A program made the translations under genes and the position numbers. 64,000 nucleotides of DNA, taken from Ahrensia sp. R2A130. GTDB taxonomy: Bacteria > Pseudomonadota > Alphaproteobacteria > Rhizobiales > Rhizobiaceae. The stretch lies in the NCBI RefSeq assembly GCF_000179775.1, contig NZ_AEEB01000024.1, forward strand, positions 1-64,000, given 5' to 3'. The notes below the pieces were generated by a model. It had not been told where the DNA came from and ran no database searches. It saw nothing but the letters and a program-made list of their open reading frames with translations. This document shows, piece by piece, positions 42,145 through 51,395 of the stretch (position 1 is its first letter; the number at the start of each line of letters is the position of its first letter).

Positions 42145-43349
42145 GTCATATCCTTCCGGGCTTCGCGGATGTTCCAGATCATGATCGGGATGACCATCGC
42201 CATAATGACCAGCGCGATGGCCGAGGCTCGGCCATAGTCGCCGCCACCGCGGAACATCCAGTCGAACATGTAGTTGGCCAGAACCTGCGTGTTCCACTGA
42301 CCGTTGGTCATGGCGAGCACGATGTCGAAAACCTTGAGAACCAGAATGGTGATCGTGGTCCAAACCACGGCAATCGTGCCCCAGATTTGCGGCACCTTGA
42401 TCTTGAAGAAAATCTGCAATGGGCTTGCGCCATCGATAACCGCAGCCTCAATCGTCTCTTCGGAAATGCCTCGCAGAGCTGCTGACAGGATGACCATGGC
42501 AAACCCGGTCTGAATCCATATCAGGATGATCATAAGGAAGATGTTGTTCCAGAAAGGCACCGTAATCCACGCCTGCGGATCGCCACCAAAGAAGGTCACG
42601 ATAGCGTTGATGAGGCCAATCTGCTCGCTGTCGGGACCGCGATATTCGTAGATGAACTTCCAGATCACCGACGCACCGATGAAGGAAATCGCCATGGGCA
42701 TAAAGATCAGCGATTTGGCAAAGTTGCCCCACGCAATGCGGTCAGTCAGCGCCGCCGCAAGCAGTCCGAAGAGCGTCGCACCGGCAGGAACGATGAGCAG
42801 CCACAAGATATTGTTGAAGAAAGATTCGCGAAATTCCGGATCGTTGAACAACCATTGGTAATTGGCCGTTCCAACGAATTCGCGACCGTTCACATCCTTG
42901 AAAGACAGCCACAGAGAATTGAAAACCGGATAAACGAGATAGAGCCCTAACAGCACTACGGCAGGGCCAAGAAAAAGCCATGGGCGCACCTGCGCGGTAA
43001 CCGCCATGTTCGCAACAGCGGCATCGCCCTGTGCCGGATAGACGCGGTCAAGCAACCAGTTGGTGCCGAAGAAATAAGCAAAGCACGCGGCCACGCCGAG
43101 GATGACCACAAGGCTTGCATTGATGAGCGGTCCCATGGGGAAAACCGCCGCGATGAGAGAATAGACAACCAAGGCAACGAAGGTCGCGATCACTATTGCA
43201 ATCGTGATGATACCAAGAACAAGCCCGAGTATCTTCAGCGGGTTCGCACGCACCGGAATCACCGGCACAGGCTTCTGCTTAACGGCACCGGCGGCAACCG
43301 GCCCGGTGGCTGCAAGGCCGCCCGCAATTGTGGACGCACGTTCTTCCAT
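42141..43349 (-). CDS. aglF: Alpha-glucoside ABC transporter permease AglF
   Basis: A 402-residue MalF-type permease, eight or more hydrophobic segments. An Ala/Pro-rich cytoplasmic N-terminus is followed by two helices (about 35-95) and the permease core: 'FLGPAVVLLGLYLVYPVFNS', 'LLIVPAGATLFGLLAAAL', EAA loop 'EAAVIDGASPLQIFFKIKVP'. It overlaps aglG by 4 bases. A hairpin separates it from aglE. Confidence 0.93.
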   Translation of the reverse strand: MEERASTIAGGLAATGPVAAGAVKQKPVPVIPVRANPLKILGLVLGIITIAIVIATFVALVVYSLIAAVFPMGPLINASLVVILGVAACFAYFFGTNWLLDRVYPAQGDAAVANMAVTAQVRPWLFLGPAVVLLGLYLVYPVFNSLWLSFKDVNGREFVGTANYQWLFNDPEFRESFFNNILWLLIVPAGATLFGLLAAALTDRIAWGNFAKSLIFMPMAISFIGASVIWKFIYEYRGPDSEQIGLINAIVTFFGGDPQAWITVPFWNNIFLMIILIWIQTGFAMVILSAALRGISEETIEAAVIDGASPLQIFFKIKVPQIWGTIAVVWTTITILVLKVFDIVLAMTNGQWNTQVLANYMFDWMFRGGGDYGRASAIALVIMAMVIPIMIWNIREARKDMT

Positions 43350-43424
43350 GGCTCCCTCCCCGCTCCGTGGCTATGCACGGAAACTGTCTCCCTCGACCCG
43401 TCAGCGCTTATCGCGCGCCGTTTA

Positions 43425-43458
43425 CGGGCAGTTCGGGTCTGCGCGGAACAACTGCCCG
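43425..43458 (-). terminator. Hairpin between aglE and aglF
   Basis: A 9-bp stem: CGGGCAGTT (43425-43433) and AACTGCCCG (43450-43458), loop of 16 bases, in the 139-bp gap. No T-run on the minus strand. As in the liv and pst operons it lies just after the binding-protein gene and probably sets higher expression of that gene. Confidence 0.6.
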
Positions 43459-43488
43459 CGCAGGCCCTGATCCGTCGTAGGCATGAGC

Positions 43489-44850
43489 CTACTTGATGGC
43501 GTCCCATTCTTTCTGGATGCCTGCGGCCACTTCTGCTGCGGGCTTGCCACCAGCGTAGTCGACCATGCCGGTCCAGAATGCGCCTGCGCCAATTTTGCCG
43601 GGCATCAGGTCGGAACCATCAAAGCGGAAGGTCGTGGCATTGGTGAGAATTTCACCCTGCTTGCGGGTGGAATCATCCGGGTAAGTCGCAGCGTTTGCAG
43701 ACTTAGACGGCGTCAGGAACGCGCCCTGCGCCATCATGATTTCGCTTGCGATTGGCGTCTTCAAGAACTGCATGAACGCACGAGCCGCTGGCGACTCCTT
43801 GGTCATGGCAAGCAGGATGCCAGCACCCAAAACCGGCGTGCCGAGATCTTTTTCAGCAAATGCCGGGAAGTAGAAGAAGTCGGCATCCTGACCGAGCTTC
43901 GTCCCCTCTGGGAAGAATGCCGGAATGAACGACGCCTGACGGTGCATGTAGCACTTGGGTGGCGAAGCAAACATGCCCTTCGGTGAGTCGCGGAAGTCGG
44001 TTGTCGCAACAGCACCGGCACCGCCATCGACATATTTGTCGTTGCGGGCAAATGCGCCGAACTCGTCGATAGCCGCCACAATGCGCGGATCATCAAAGCC
44101 AATTTCGTTCTTCACCCACTGGTCGTAGACGTCTGGCGACTGTGTGCGAAGCAGCAGGTCTTCCACCCAGTCGGTTGCCGGCCAACCGGTGGCTGCACCT
44201 GAACCCAGACCGATGCACCATGGTGTTTCGCCATCGGCAACAATCTTGTCGGACAGCGCCTTCAACTCTTCCATCGTAGATGGAATTTCATAACCGGCAT
44301 CCTCGAAATTTTCCGGGATGTACCAGACCAGCGATTTCACGTTCACGTTGAACGGAATAGCGTAGAAATCATCATTGCCGCTGGCGTCTTTATAGGTGCC
44401 AAGTGCTGTCCAGGATGGACCGGCGGCGAACTCGTCATTCACATAGGCTTCGACATCATCAGCCAGCGGAACCAGTTGGCCTTTTGCGGCAAGGTTTGCT
44501 GCAAGACCGGGCTGCGGAAATGCGGAGATGTTCGGTGCAGAACCGGCTTCGGCGTCGATTACGATCTGCTGCTCGAAGCTGTCGGAACCAGCGTAGGTAG
44601 CGTTGGCACCGGTGGCCGCGTTGAAATATTTGATAAGCTCGTTGAAATTGTCTTTCTCAGCACCGGTCCATGGGCCGAAGATGGAAAGCGCTTCGCCTTC
44701 AAGCTTTGGGGCAGCCGCCTTATAAGCGTCGTAGCTGGCCCAGTTGAAGGCGCCCTCACCCGGTGCAAATTTCATGTTGCCGTGGCCGTCCGCAAGCGCC
44801 GGAGTGGATACGGCAAGTGCCAGCAGACTGGCAGCGATCAATTTTTTCAT
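43489..44850 (-). CDS. aglE: Alpha-glucoside-binding protein AglE
   Basis: A 453-residue periplasmic sugar-binding protein. Start at ATG 44850 (the frame runs 53 codons further without support). Signal peptide 'MKKLIAASLLALAVSTPALA|DGHG'. Mature region: 'ALSIFGPWTGAEKDNFNELI', 'VIDAEAGSAPNISAFPQPGL', 'WCIGLGSGAATGWPATDWVE', all characteristic of AglE-type receptors. Heads aglEFGAK and is divergent from aglR. Confidence 0.94.
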   Translation of the reverse strand: MKKLIAASLLALAVSTPALADGHGNMKFAPGEGAFNWASYDAYKAAAPKLEGEALSIFGPWTGAEKDNFNELIKYFNAATGANATYAGSDSFEQQIVIDAEAGSAPNISAFPQPGLAANLAAKGQLVPLADDVEAYVNDEFAAGPSWTALGTYKDASGNDDFYAIPFNVNVKSLVWYIPENFEDAGYEIPSTMEELKALSDKIVADGETPWCIGLGSGAATGWPATDWVEDLLLRTQSPDVYDQWVKNEIGFDDPRIVAAIDEFGAFARNDKYVDGGAGAVATTDFRDSPKGMFASPPKCYMHRQASFIPAFFPEGTKLGQDADFFYFPAFAEKDLGTPVLGAGILLAMTKESPAARAFMQFLKTPIASEIMMAQGAFLTPSKSANAATYPDDSTRKQGEILTNATTFRFDGSDLMPGKIGAGAFWTGMVDYAGGKPAAEVAAGIQKEWDAIK

Positions 44851-44965
44851 GGTGTTCTCCCTGAACCATTTCCCGCCGGCTTCACGTTTGAGGCCAACAG
44901 TTGAAAATGTTGCGCTGAACAGGATCTTCGCCCGGATTTCAGCAAATTTTACGCCCGAAAAGAAA

Positions 44966-44981
44966 TCCAAAGCGCTTTGGA
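44966..44981. promoter_or_regulatory. Perfect palindrome, candidate AglR operator
   Basis: TCCAAAGCGCTTTGGA is a 16-bp perfect dyad with the central CG typical of LacI-family operators. It lies between aglE (minus) and aglR (plus). On the minus strand its right half overlaps a possible -35, with TAAAAT (near 44950) as -10, so a bound AglR would block the agl operon. Confidence 0.8.
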
Positions 44982-45067
44982 AGATGAGGTTGACCATCGC
45001 TAACACCACGTGTCAAGCCAGTTGCTGACTTGTGGGAAACTCGAAATGTCACGTTTCAGGTGGCACG

Positions 45068-46156
45068 ATGGGGAACCTGAACCGTTGGGGAGACGGAACA
45101 GAAGTGTCTGGAAATGCCGTCAATTTGAAGTCGCTATCGCGGCAGCTGGGTCTTTCACAGACCACGGTCAGCCGCGCCTTGAACGGGTTTCCCGAGGTTT
45201 CCGAACGCACCCGACGCCGCGTACAAAAAGCCGCGCAGGACGCCAACTATCGCCCGAGTGCAATCGCATCTTCACTTGCAGCCGGGCGAACACGTGTCAT
45301 CGGGCACGTCATTCCCATGGCGCAACACCGTATGATCAATCCGCATTTTTCCGACTTTCTTGCAGGCGCAAGCGAAGCCTATGCCAGCGCCGGTTACGAC
45401 ATGCTGTTGCGCGCCGTACCGCTTGATGAAGAGGAAGACGTCTATCGCGATCTGGCGCGCCAACACCGTGTGGATGCCGTCGTCGTGCACGGCCCGAAGC
45501 TTGAAGAACCCCGTATCGACCTGTTGCAGAAACTGGGCCTGCCCTTCGTTGTGCACGGTCGTTGTGGCGATGCGGAGCACAAAAGCTACAGCTTCCTCGA
45601 TGTCGACAATCAAGGCGCAATGGAAGTTGCCACGCGCCATTTGATCGAGTTGGGCCACCGTAAAATCGCGCTGGTGAACGGGTTGGAGACCATGCGTTTT
45701 GCTGCCGACCGGCGGTCTGGTTTTACCGCCGCCATGGAAAAAGCAGGTTATGACATCCGCACCGATTACATGCACTCCGCCGACATGACGGAGCCCTTCG
45801 GACACTCCGCCACACGTGAACTCATCACCATGGATGAGCCACCCACCGCCGTGGTTTACGGGTCCATGCTCATGGCTATGGGTGGAATGCGCGCGGCAGC
45901 AAATGCCGGAATCAAGTTGCCCGATGATCTGTCCATGGTCACTTACGATGATGCCCTGTCGTTCCTCGAAGCAGAAGGCGCGGAACGCGACGACCCCTTC
46001 CTCACCGTCGTACGGTCCTCCATTCAGGAAGCGGGAGGAAAACTGGCCCACATGTTGATGGAAAAGATCGAACATCCGGATCGTTTGCTGCAGCAGGTCA
46101 TGCAACCGGACTTTATAAACGCTGCCAGCACAGCATCTCCACGAGACAACGCATGA
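45068..46156 (+). CDS. aglR: LacI family repressor AglR
   Basis: A 362-residue regulator from ATG 45068; a GTG at 45104, 10 bases after GGGGAGA, would start just before the DNA-binding domain and is also credible. HTH: 'LKSLSRQLGLSQTTVSRALN', hinge 'NYRPSAIASSLAAGRTRVIG'. The sugar-binding domain follows ('DFLAGASEAYASAGYDMLL', 'ATRHLIELGHRKIALVNG', 'DDLSMVTYDDALSFLEAEG'). Divergent from aglEFGAK, whose operator-like palindrome lies in between. Its stop overlaps the GH1 gene by 4 bases. Confidence 0.9.
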   Translation: MGNLNRWGDGTEVSGNAVNLKSLSRQLGLSQTTVSRALNGFPEVSERTRRRVQKAAQDANYRPSAIASSLAAGRTRVIGHVIPMAQHRMINPHFSDFLAGASEAYASAGYDMLLRAVPLDEEEDVYRDLARQHRVDAVVVHGPKLEEPRIDLLQKLGLPFVVHGRCGDAEHKSYSFLDVDNQGAMEVATRHLIELGHRKIALVNGLETMRFAADRRSGFTAAMEKAGYDIRTDYMHSADMTEPFGHSATRELITMDEPPTAVVYGSMLMAMGGMRAAANAGIKLPDDLSMVTYDDALSFLEAEGAERDDPFLTVVRSSIQEAGGKLAHMLMEKIEHPDRLLQQVMQPDFINAASTASPRDNA

Positions 46157-47472
46157 GCGGTATCAGCTGGTCGCGTAGCGATTTCCCCGAAGATTTCCGC
46201 TTCGGCACCGCAACGTCATCCTACCAGATCGAAGGCAACGCCAAGGGCGGTTGCGGCCCCAGCCATTGGGACGCCTTTGCACGCGACGGCGGCACGTTGC
46301 GTGGTGAAGATGGATCGGTTGCTTGCGACCACCTGAACCGCTGGCGCGAAGACCTCGATCTGGTTTCGCAGGCAGGCTTCGACGGCTACCGTTTCTCTGT
46401 CGCTTGGCCCCGCGTGCAACCAGCGGGCTCCGGTCAGGTGAACCGCGAAGGCTTGGATTTTTACGATGCTCTCGTGGACGGATTGCTGGCGCGAAACGTC
46501 GAACCACATCTCACGCTCTATCATTGGGATTTACCGCTGCCTTTGGCTGAAAAAGGCGGTTGGACCAACCGCGACACGGCCAAGCGCTTCGGTGATTTCA
46601 CAGAGATCGTGATGGACCGCATCGGTGACCGTATGGCTTCTGTCGCCACAATCAATGAGCCGTGGTGCGTGGCGTGGCTGTCGCATTTCGAGGGCCACCA
46701 CGCGCCGGGACTGACCGACATCGGCGCGGCAGGAAAGGCGATGCACAACATATTGCTCGCCCACGCCCACGGCCTCGACGCGATCCGCGCCCACGGCGAC
46801 CGACCAGCAGGTATCGTGTTGAATTTCGAAGCCGCCCTGCCCGCCCGTGCGAACGATAAGTCAGAGACAGCAGCAGACCTCTACGATGGCATCTACAACC
46901 GCTGGTTCCTGCAGGCGCTCACCACCGGCACCTACCCCGAAGCTGTGCTGGAAGGATTGGAAAGCCATCTGCCCCAAGGTTGGCAGGACGACATGGCAAA
47001 AATCGCCCGCCCCATAGATTGGCTGGGCATCAACTATTATACCCGCTCGCTGGTGGACCGTGACGACACGCTGCCATGGCCCCACCTGAAAACCTCGCGC
47101 GGTGAGTTGGAACGAACGGCCACCGATTGGGAAATCTACCCGGAAGGCATCCACCAGTTCCTCACCCGCATCGCGGAACAGACCGGCGACCTGCCACTGC
47201 ACGTGACCGAAAACGGCCTTGCAACCAACGAACGCCCGGACCAATCCGACGATCAGCGCATCCGTTATCTCGACCAGCACGGCGAGCAACTGCTGCGCGC
47301 TATTGCCGATGATGTTCCGTTGCACAGCTATTTCATCTGGTCACTGCTCGATAATTTCGAATGGGCGCTGGGCTACGACATGCGTTTTGGCCTCACACAT
47401 GTGGATTTCGACACACAAGCGCGGACACCGAAGGCGAGCTATGGTGAGGTTCGCGACGCACTTTCAAGATAG
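46153..47472 (+). CDS. GH1 family beta-glucosidase
   Basis: A 439-residue cytoplasmic glycosidase. N-terminal 'FRFGTATSSYQIEGNA', acid/base Glu169 in 'VATINEPWCVAWLSHFEGHH', nucleophile Glu353 in 'LHVTENGLATNE', and 'SYFIWSLLDNFEWALGYDMR' near the end. Probably cleaves beta-glucosides. Its presence in one transcript with aglR suggests coordinated use of alpha- and beta-linked sugars. Exact specificity cannot be read. Confidence 0.93.
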   Translation: MSGISWSRSDFPEDFRFGTATSSYQIEGNAKGGCGPSHWDAFARDGGTLRGEDGSVACDHLNRWREDLDLVSQAGFDGYRFSVAWPRVQPAGSGQVNREGLDFYDALVDGLLARNVEPHLTLYHWDLPLPLAEKGGWTNRDTAKRFGDFTEIVMDRIGDRMASVATINEPWCVAWLSHFEGHHAPGLTDIGAAGKAMHNILLAHAHGLDAIRAHGDRPAGIVLNFEAALPARANDKSETAADLYDGIYNRWFLQALTTGTYPEAVLEGLESHLPQGWQDDMAKIARPIDWLGINYYTRSLVDRDDTLPWPHLKTSRGELERTATDWEIYPEGIHQFLTRIAEQTGDLPLHVTENGLATNERPDQSDDQRIRYLDQHGEQLLRAIADDVPLHSYFIWSLLDNFEWALGYDMRFGLTHVDFDTQARTPKASYGEVRDALSR

Positions 47473-47483
47473 GCAAATTTTCG

Positions 47484-48284
47484 ATGTTCGATCCCACAAC
47501 CCGCCACGCAGACACCATCGCCGTCATCGCAGGCGGATCGAAAGGGTTGGGGTTCGCCACCGCCCAACAACTGGTGGCAGAAGGCTGCACGCGCATCGCC
47601 ATCGGCGCACGGGGGCGCAATGAGGGTGTGGCTGCAGCCAAGCAATTGTCAAAACAGGGCGTCGATGCGATCTACATTCCGCTCGATCTGGCAGAGGTGA
47701 AAAGCTGTACTGCGTTCATCGCAAAGGCCATCAGCCATTTCGGTCACATCAACGCGCTCATGAACTCCGGTGCCAACACCCAACGCAGCACGCTGCTGGA
47801 AACCACGCCGGAGTTTTTCGACAAGGTGATGGCGATCAACATGCGCGGCCCGCTCTTCACCATGCAGGCGTTCGTGCAGCACTTGCTCGACACGAAACAA
47901 CGCGGGCACGTGGTCAACATCCTGTCTACCGAGCACCATTGCGGCCACGCCAATCTGACACCCTACGCCGCATCGAAAGCAGCACTCGCCAACCTGACCA
48001 AGAACAGCGCCGCCGCCCATCTGCGCGACCGCATCAACATAAACGCCGTCGCCCCGGGCTGGATGGACACGCCCAATGAACACGACGTGCAGATGCAGGA
48101 AGACGGCGCGTCAGAAGACTGGTTGGTGGAAGCCGAGGCGCAAGCGCCGTTCGGCCAACTCATCAAACCGGCAGAAATCGCCGGTCTGATAAGCTACCTG
48201 TTGTCACCGCAGGTGGGCGTGATGACCGGGGCCATTATCGACCACGATCAACACGTTGCGGGCAGTTTTCCAGAAGACGATTAG
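47484..48284 (+). CDS. Short-chain dehydrogenase/reductase
   Basis: A 266-residue classical SDR. Cofactor motif 'IAGGSKGLGFATAQQL', 'ALMNSGANTQRS', catalytic 'VNILSTEHHCGHANLTPYAA' with Ser, and YxxxK in 'YAASKAAL'; 'VAPGWMDTPNE' follows. Acts on an alcohol or sugar with NAD(P). 11 bases after the GH1 gene, so in the aglR transcript; a sugar substrate is a reasonable guess. It overlaps the convergent serA stop by 4 bases. Confidence 0.87.
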   Translation: MFDPTTRHADTIAVIAGGSKGLGFATAQQLVAEGCTRIAIGARGRNEGVAAAKQLSKQGVDAIYIPLDLAEVKSCTAFIAKAISHFGHINALMNSGANTQRSTLLETTPEFFDKVMAINMRGPLFTMQAFVQHLLDTKQRGHVVNILSTEHHCGHANLTPYAASKAALANLTKNSAAAHLRDRININAVAPGWMDTPNEHDVQMQEDGASEDWLVEAEAQAPFGQLIKPAEIAGLISYLLSPQVGVMTGAIIDHDQHVAGSFPEDD

Positions 48285-49882
48285 AGCACGAACTCCAGCG
48301 GCTTGGCGCTGTCGATTTCAGGCGTGTCCTTCAGCTTCTCCAAGAAGTCCGCAGGCACCGGATGGTCGAGCTGGATCAACGAGATCGCATCGCCACCGGC
48401 ATGGTTACGGCCCAGATAGAAGTGCGCGATGTTCACGCCGGCTTCACCGAACAATGTGCCCAACTTACCGATGATACCCGGTGCATCGGAGTTCGTGGTG
48501 TAGAGCATATGCTCACCAGCCTCGGCCTCCATATTGATGCCTTTGATCTGAATGAAGCGCGGCTTGCCGTCGGAGAACACCGTGCCAGCCACTGAGCGTT
48601 TGCTGTCGGAGGTTTCGACATTCAACTGGATGTAGCCCTCGAAAACGCCGGACTTGTCCCGCGTCATTTCCAGCAATTTGATGCCGCGCTCGGTCGCCAT
48701 CACGGGGGCCGAAACCATGTTCACATCAGCAACCTGCGCCCGCAACAGACCGGCAAGCACGGCGGATGAAAGCGCCTTGGTGTTCATCGTGGCAACGTGA
48801 CCATCATAGAGAATTTCGACGCTCTTGATCGGCTTGTCGGTCACCTGCCCCACGAAGGAGCCAAGCATATCGGCCAGCTTCACGAAGGGCGTCAGGCGCG
48901 GCGCTTCTTCGGCGGTGATCGACGGCATGTTGAGCGCATTGGAAACGGCACCGCGCGTGAGATAAGCCGACATCTGTTCGGCCACCTGAAGCGCAACATT
49001 TTCCTGCGCCTCGGTCGTTGCTGCACCCAGATGCGGCGTGCAGACGACATTGGGCAGGCCAAAGATCGGTGAATCGGTAGCAGGTTCCGTTTCGAACACA
49101 TCGATACCGGCACCGGCAACCTTGCCGGATTTTAGGGCTTCTGCCAGCGCCGCTTCATCGATGAGACCACCGCGGGCGCAGTTCACGATGCGAACGCCGT
49201 CTTTCATTTTCGCCAACGCATCGGCACCGATGATGCCGCGTGTTTTATCGGTCAACGGCGTGTGCAACGTGATGAAATCGGCGCGGGGGAACAACTCGTC
49301 CAATTCGACTTTTTCAATGCCCAGCTTCTCGGCCCGTTCTTCCGACAAGAACGGATCGTACGCGATGACGCGCATCTTCATGCCCTGTGCACGGTCGGCG
49401 ACGATGGAACCGATGTTGCCCGCACCGATGAGGCCGAGCGTCTTGCCGGTCAGTTCAACACCCATGAATTTCGATTTTTCCCACTTGCCCTGCTGGGTGG
49501 AATTGTCGGCTGCGGGGATCTGACGGGCGACCGCCATCATCAGGGACATGGCGTGTTCGGCGGTGGTGATGGAGTTGCCGAAGGGCGTGTTCATCACAAT
49601 GATACCGCGACGCGATGCAGCTTTGAGATCGACATTGTCGACCCCGATACCAGCGCGACCGATGACTTTAAGATTGGTTGCAGCCTCGATCAGTTTTTCG
49701 GTCGCCTTAGTGGCGGAGCGGATGGCAAGGCCGTCATAGTCGGCGATCTTGGCCAGCAGCGCGTCTTTGTCCTTCCCGAGTGCGGGCTCGAAATCGACGT
49801 CGCAGCCATTGTCTTTGAAAATTTGAACGGCGGTCGGAGAAAGCGCGTCGGAAACGAGGACGCGGGGTTTACGGTCGATCAT
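48281..49882 (-). CDS. serA: D-3-phosphoglycerate dehydrogenase
   Basis: A 533-residue long-type SerA, first step of serine synthesis. Start at ATG 49882 ('MIDRKPRVLVSDAL'). Catalytic core: 'LGLIGAGNIGSIVADRAQGM' (NAD), 'DFITLHTPLTDKTRGII', 'VNCARGGLIDEAALAEAL', 'CTPHLGAATTEAQENVA'. Then the intervening substrate-binding domain ('LTPFVKLADMLGSFVGQVTD') and a C-terminal ACT domain ('HMLYTTNSDAPGIIGKLGTL') for serine feedback. It lies 208 bases after serC on the same strand. Confidence 0.96.
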   Translation of the reverse strand: MIDRKPRVLVSDALSPTAVQIFKDNGCDVDFEPALGKDKDALLAKIADYDGLAIRSATKATEKLIEAATNLKVIGRAGIGVDNVDLKAASRRGIIVMNTPFGNSITTAEHAMSLMMAVARQIPAADNSTQQGKWEKSKFMGVELTGKTLGLIGAGNIGSIVADRAQGMKMRVIAYDPFLSEERAEKLGIEKVELDELFPRADFITLHTPLTDKTRGIIGADALAKMKDGVRIVNCARGGLIDEAALAEALKSGKVAGAGIDVFETEPATDSPIFGLPNVVCTPHLGAATTEAQENVALQVAEQMSAYLTRGAVSNALNMPSITAEEAPRLTPFVKLADMLGSFVGQVTDKPIKSVEILYDGHVATMNTKALSSAVLAGLLRAQVADVNMVSAPVMATERGIKLLEMTRDKSGVFEGYIQLNVETSDSKRSVAGTVFSDGKPRFIQIKGINMEAEAGEHMLYTTNSDAPGIIGKLGTLFGEAGVNIAHFYLGRNHAGGDAISLIQLDHPVPADFLEKLKDTPEIDSAKPLEFVL

Positions 49883-49924
49883 GGGAGTTGGTCCTTTAGT
49901 TAGGAAGCCACACCACCCTCCAAC

Positions 49925-50060
49925 TGTCATCCTAGCGAAGGCGGGGACCCACTTTTCAGCGGGTTCAACAGGTGGCGGATGAGGCGACGTTGCGACAGCT
50001 AGACTGCCTGAAAGATGGGAACGCTTTGATGAGTGGGTCCCCGCCTACGCGGGGATGACA
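49925..50060. repeat. Large inverted repeat of two REP-like copies between serC and serA
   Basis: The left arm 49925-49953 (TGTCATCC ... GGCGGGGACCCACT) matches in inverse the right arm 50032-50060 (AGTGGGTCCCCGCC ... GGGATGACA), with 78 bases between. The right copy is itself a hairpin (CCCCGC/GCGGGG). The arms carry the same core as the elements at 34722 and 56375. In the serC-serA transcript this would fold into one large hairpin and could reduce serA expression. Confidence 0.8.
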
Positions 50061-50090
50061 ACGAGTGCGGGGTAACAGTTGTGGAAGAGG

Positions 50091-51275
50091 CTAGGCTGCG
50101 GACTTCAAACCGGCTTTCGCCTGAGAAAACGCCCAGTCCAGCCACGGCGTCAGCGCTTCCAGATCGGAAGTTTCCACAGTTGCACCAGCCCATATCCGCA
50201 GGCCCGGAGGCGCGTCGCGATAGGCGCCGATGTCATAGGCGACACCCTGCTTGTCCAGCGCTGTCACCATTGACTTTGCGAAAGCCGCCTGCCCGTCCTT
50301 GTCCATCGCCGCCACTTCAGGGTCGGTGATGGCAAGGCACACGGACGTGTTGGACCGCGTCGCCGGGTCGGTGGCGAGAAAGTCGACCCAATCGGTTTTC
50401 GCAACCCATGAGTCGAGCGCAGCGAAATTTGCGTCTGCACGCGCGATCAACGCATCGAGACCACCGAGACTTTTGCCCCAGTTCAGCGTGTCGATATAAT
50501 CTTCGACACAGAGCATGGACGGCGTGTTGATCGTCTCGCCCTTGAAGATACCCTCGATCAGTTTGCCGGATTTGGTAAGACGGAAAATCTTCGGCAATGG
50601 CCGGTCCGGCGTGTAGCTTTCAAGACGCTCGACAGCGCGGGGCGACAGGATGATGATGCCGTGCGCAGCCTCGCCACCCATGACCTTCTGCCATGAAAAC
50701 GTCGTCACATCGCATTTGTCGAAAGGCAGCGGCTGGGCGAATGCGGCGGATGTCGCATCCACCAGCGTCAGGCCTGCGCGGTCTGCTGGAATGGCGTCAC
50801 CGTTGGGCATTTTCACGCCCGACGTGGTGCCGTTCCATGTAAAACAAACGTCGCTGTCCCAGTCGATCGCCGCCATATCCGGCAGCTCGCCGTAGGGCGC
50901 GGTGACCTCGGTGGTGTCGTCCAACTTCAACTGTTTGAGCGCATCCGTCACCCAGCCTGCGCCGAATGATTCCCAAGCCACCATGGTGATCGGCCGAGCA
51001 CCGAGCATGGTCCACATGGCCATCTCATAAGCGCCGGTATCAGAGGCCGGCACAATGCCGATGCGGTAATCCGCAGGCACCTGCAGCACTTCGCGGGTGA
51101 GATCGATTGCTTCAGCAAGTTTCACCTTGCCGCCGCCCGCGCGGTGGGAGCGGCCCAACCAAGCGTCGGTTAGCGCGTCGAGCGACCAGCCAGGTCGTTT
51201 CGCGCAAGGGCCGGATGAAAAGTTGGGATTAGCCGGGCGCACCTGTGGTGCCCCGACCTGTGTGGTCTCGTTCAT
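50091..51275 (-). CDS. serC: Phosphoserine aminotransferase
   Basis: A 394-residue PLP aminotransferase, second step of serine synthesis. Start '[20 protein letters not shown]', then '[11 protein letters not shown]', '[20 protein letters not shown]', Schiff-base Lys in '[20 protein letters not shown]', and '[20 protein letters not shown]'. This long form is typical of alphaproteobacteria. It is preceded by a serC-type leader RNA and followed by serA. Confidence 0.95.
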   Translation of the reverse strand: MNETTQVGAPQVRPANPNFSSGPCAKRPGWSLDALTDAWLGRSHRAGGGKVKLAEAIDLTREVLQVPADYRIGIVPASDTGAYEMAMWTMLGARPITMVAWESFGAGWVTDALKQLKLDDTTEVTAPYGELPDMAAIDWDSDVCFTWNGTTSGVKMPNGDAIPADRAGLTLVDATSAAFAQPLPFDKCDVTTFSWQKVMGGEAAHGIIILSPRAVERLESYTPDRPLPKIFRLTKSGKLIEGIFKGETINTPSMLCVEDYIDTLNWGKSLGGLDALIARADANFAALDSWVAKTDWVDFLATDPATRSNTSVCLAITDPEVAAMDKDGQAAFAKSMVTALDKQGVAYDIGAYRDAPPGLRIWAGATVETSDLEALTPWLDWAFSQAKAGLKSAA

Positions 51276-51282
51276 AATCTAT

Positions 51283-51328
51283 CCTTCCAGATAGCTGGCC
51301 CTTCGTTGGGGAAGGGTGTCCCACGGAC
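51283..51328 (-). ncRNA. serC leader RNA motif
   Basis: Just upstream of serC (minus strand) the leader has CCGTGGGACACCC, then a hairpin CCCTTC/GAAGGG, then CTATC/GATAG around the ribosome site GGAAGG. Position, order and sequence fit the serC RNA motif known before serC in alphaproteobacteria. The second hairpin includes the Shine-Dalgarno region, so it may control translation. The call rests on memory of the motif and was not scored against Rfam. Confidence 0.6.
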
Positions 51329-51395
51329 TGAGCTATGGAAGGATTATGTCGCCGTCAAGACAGCGTTTGACGCTTTCGCGCCAAATTTTCGCCGC

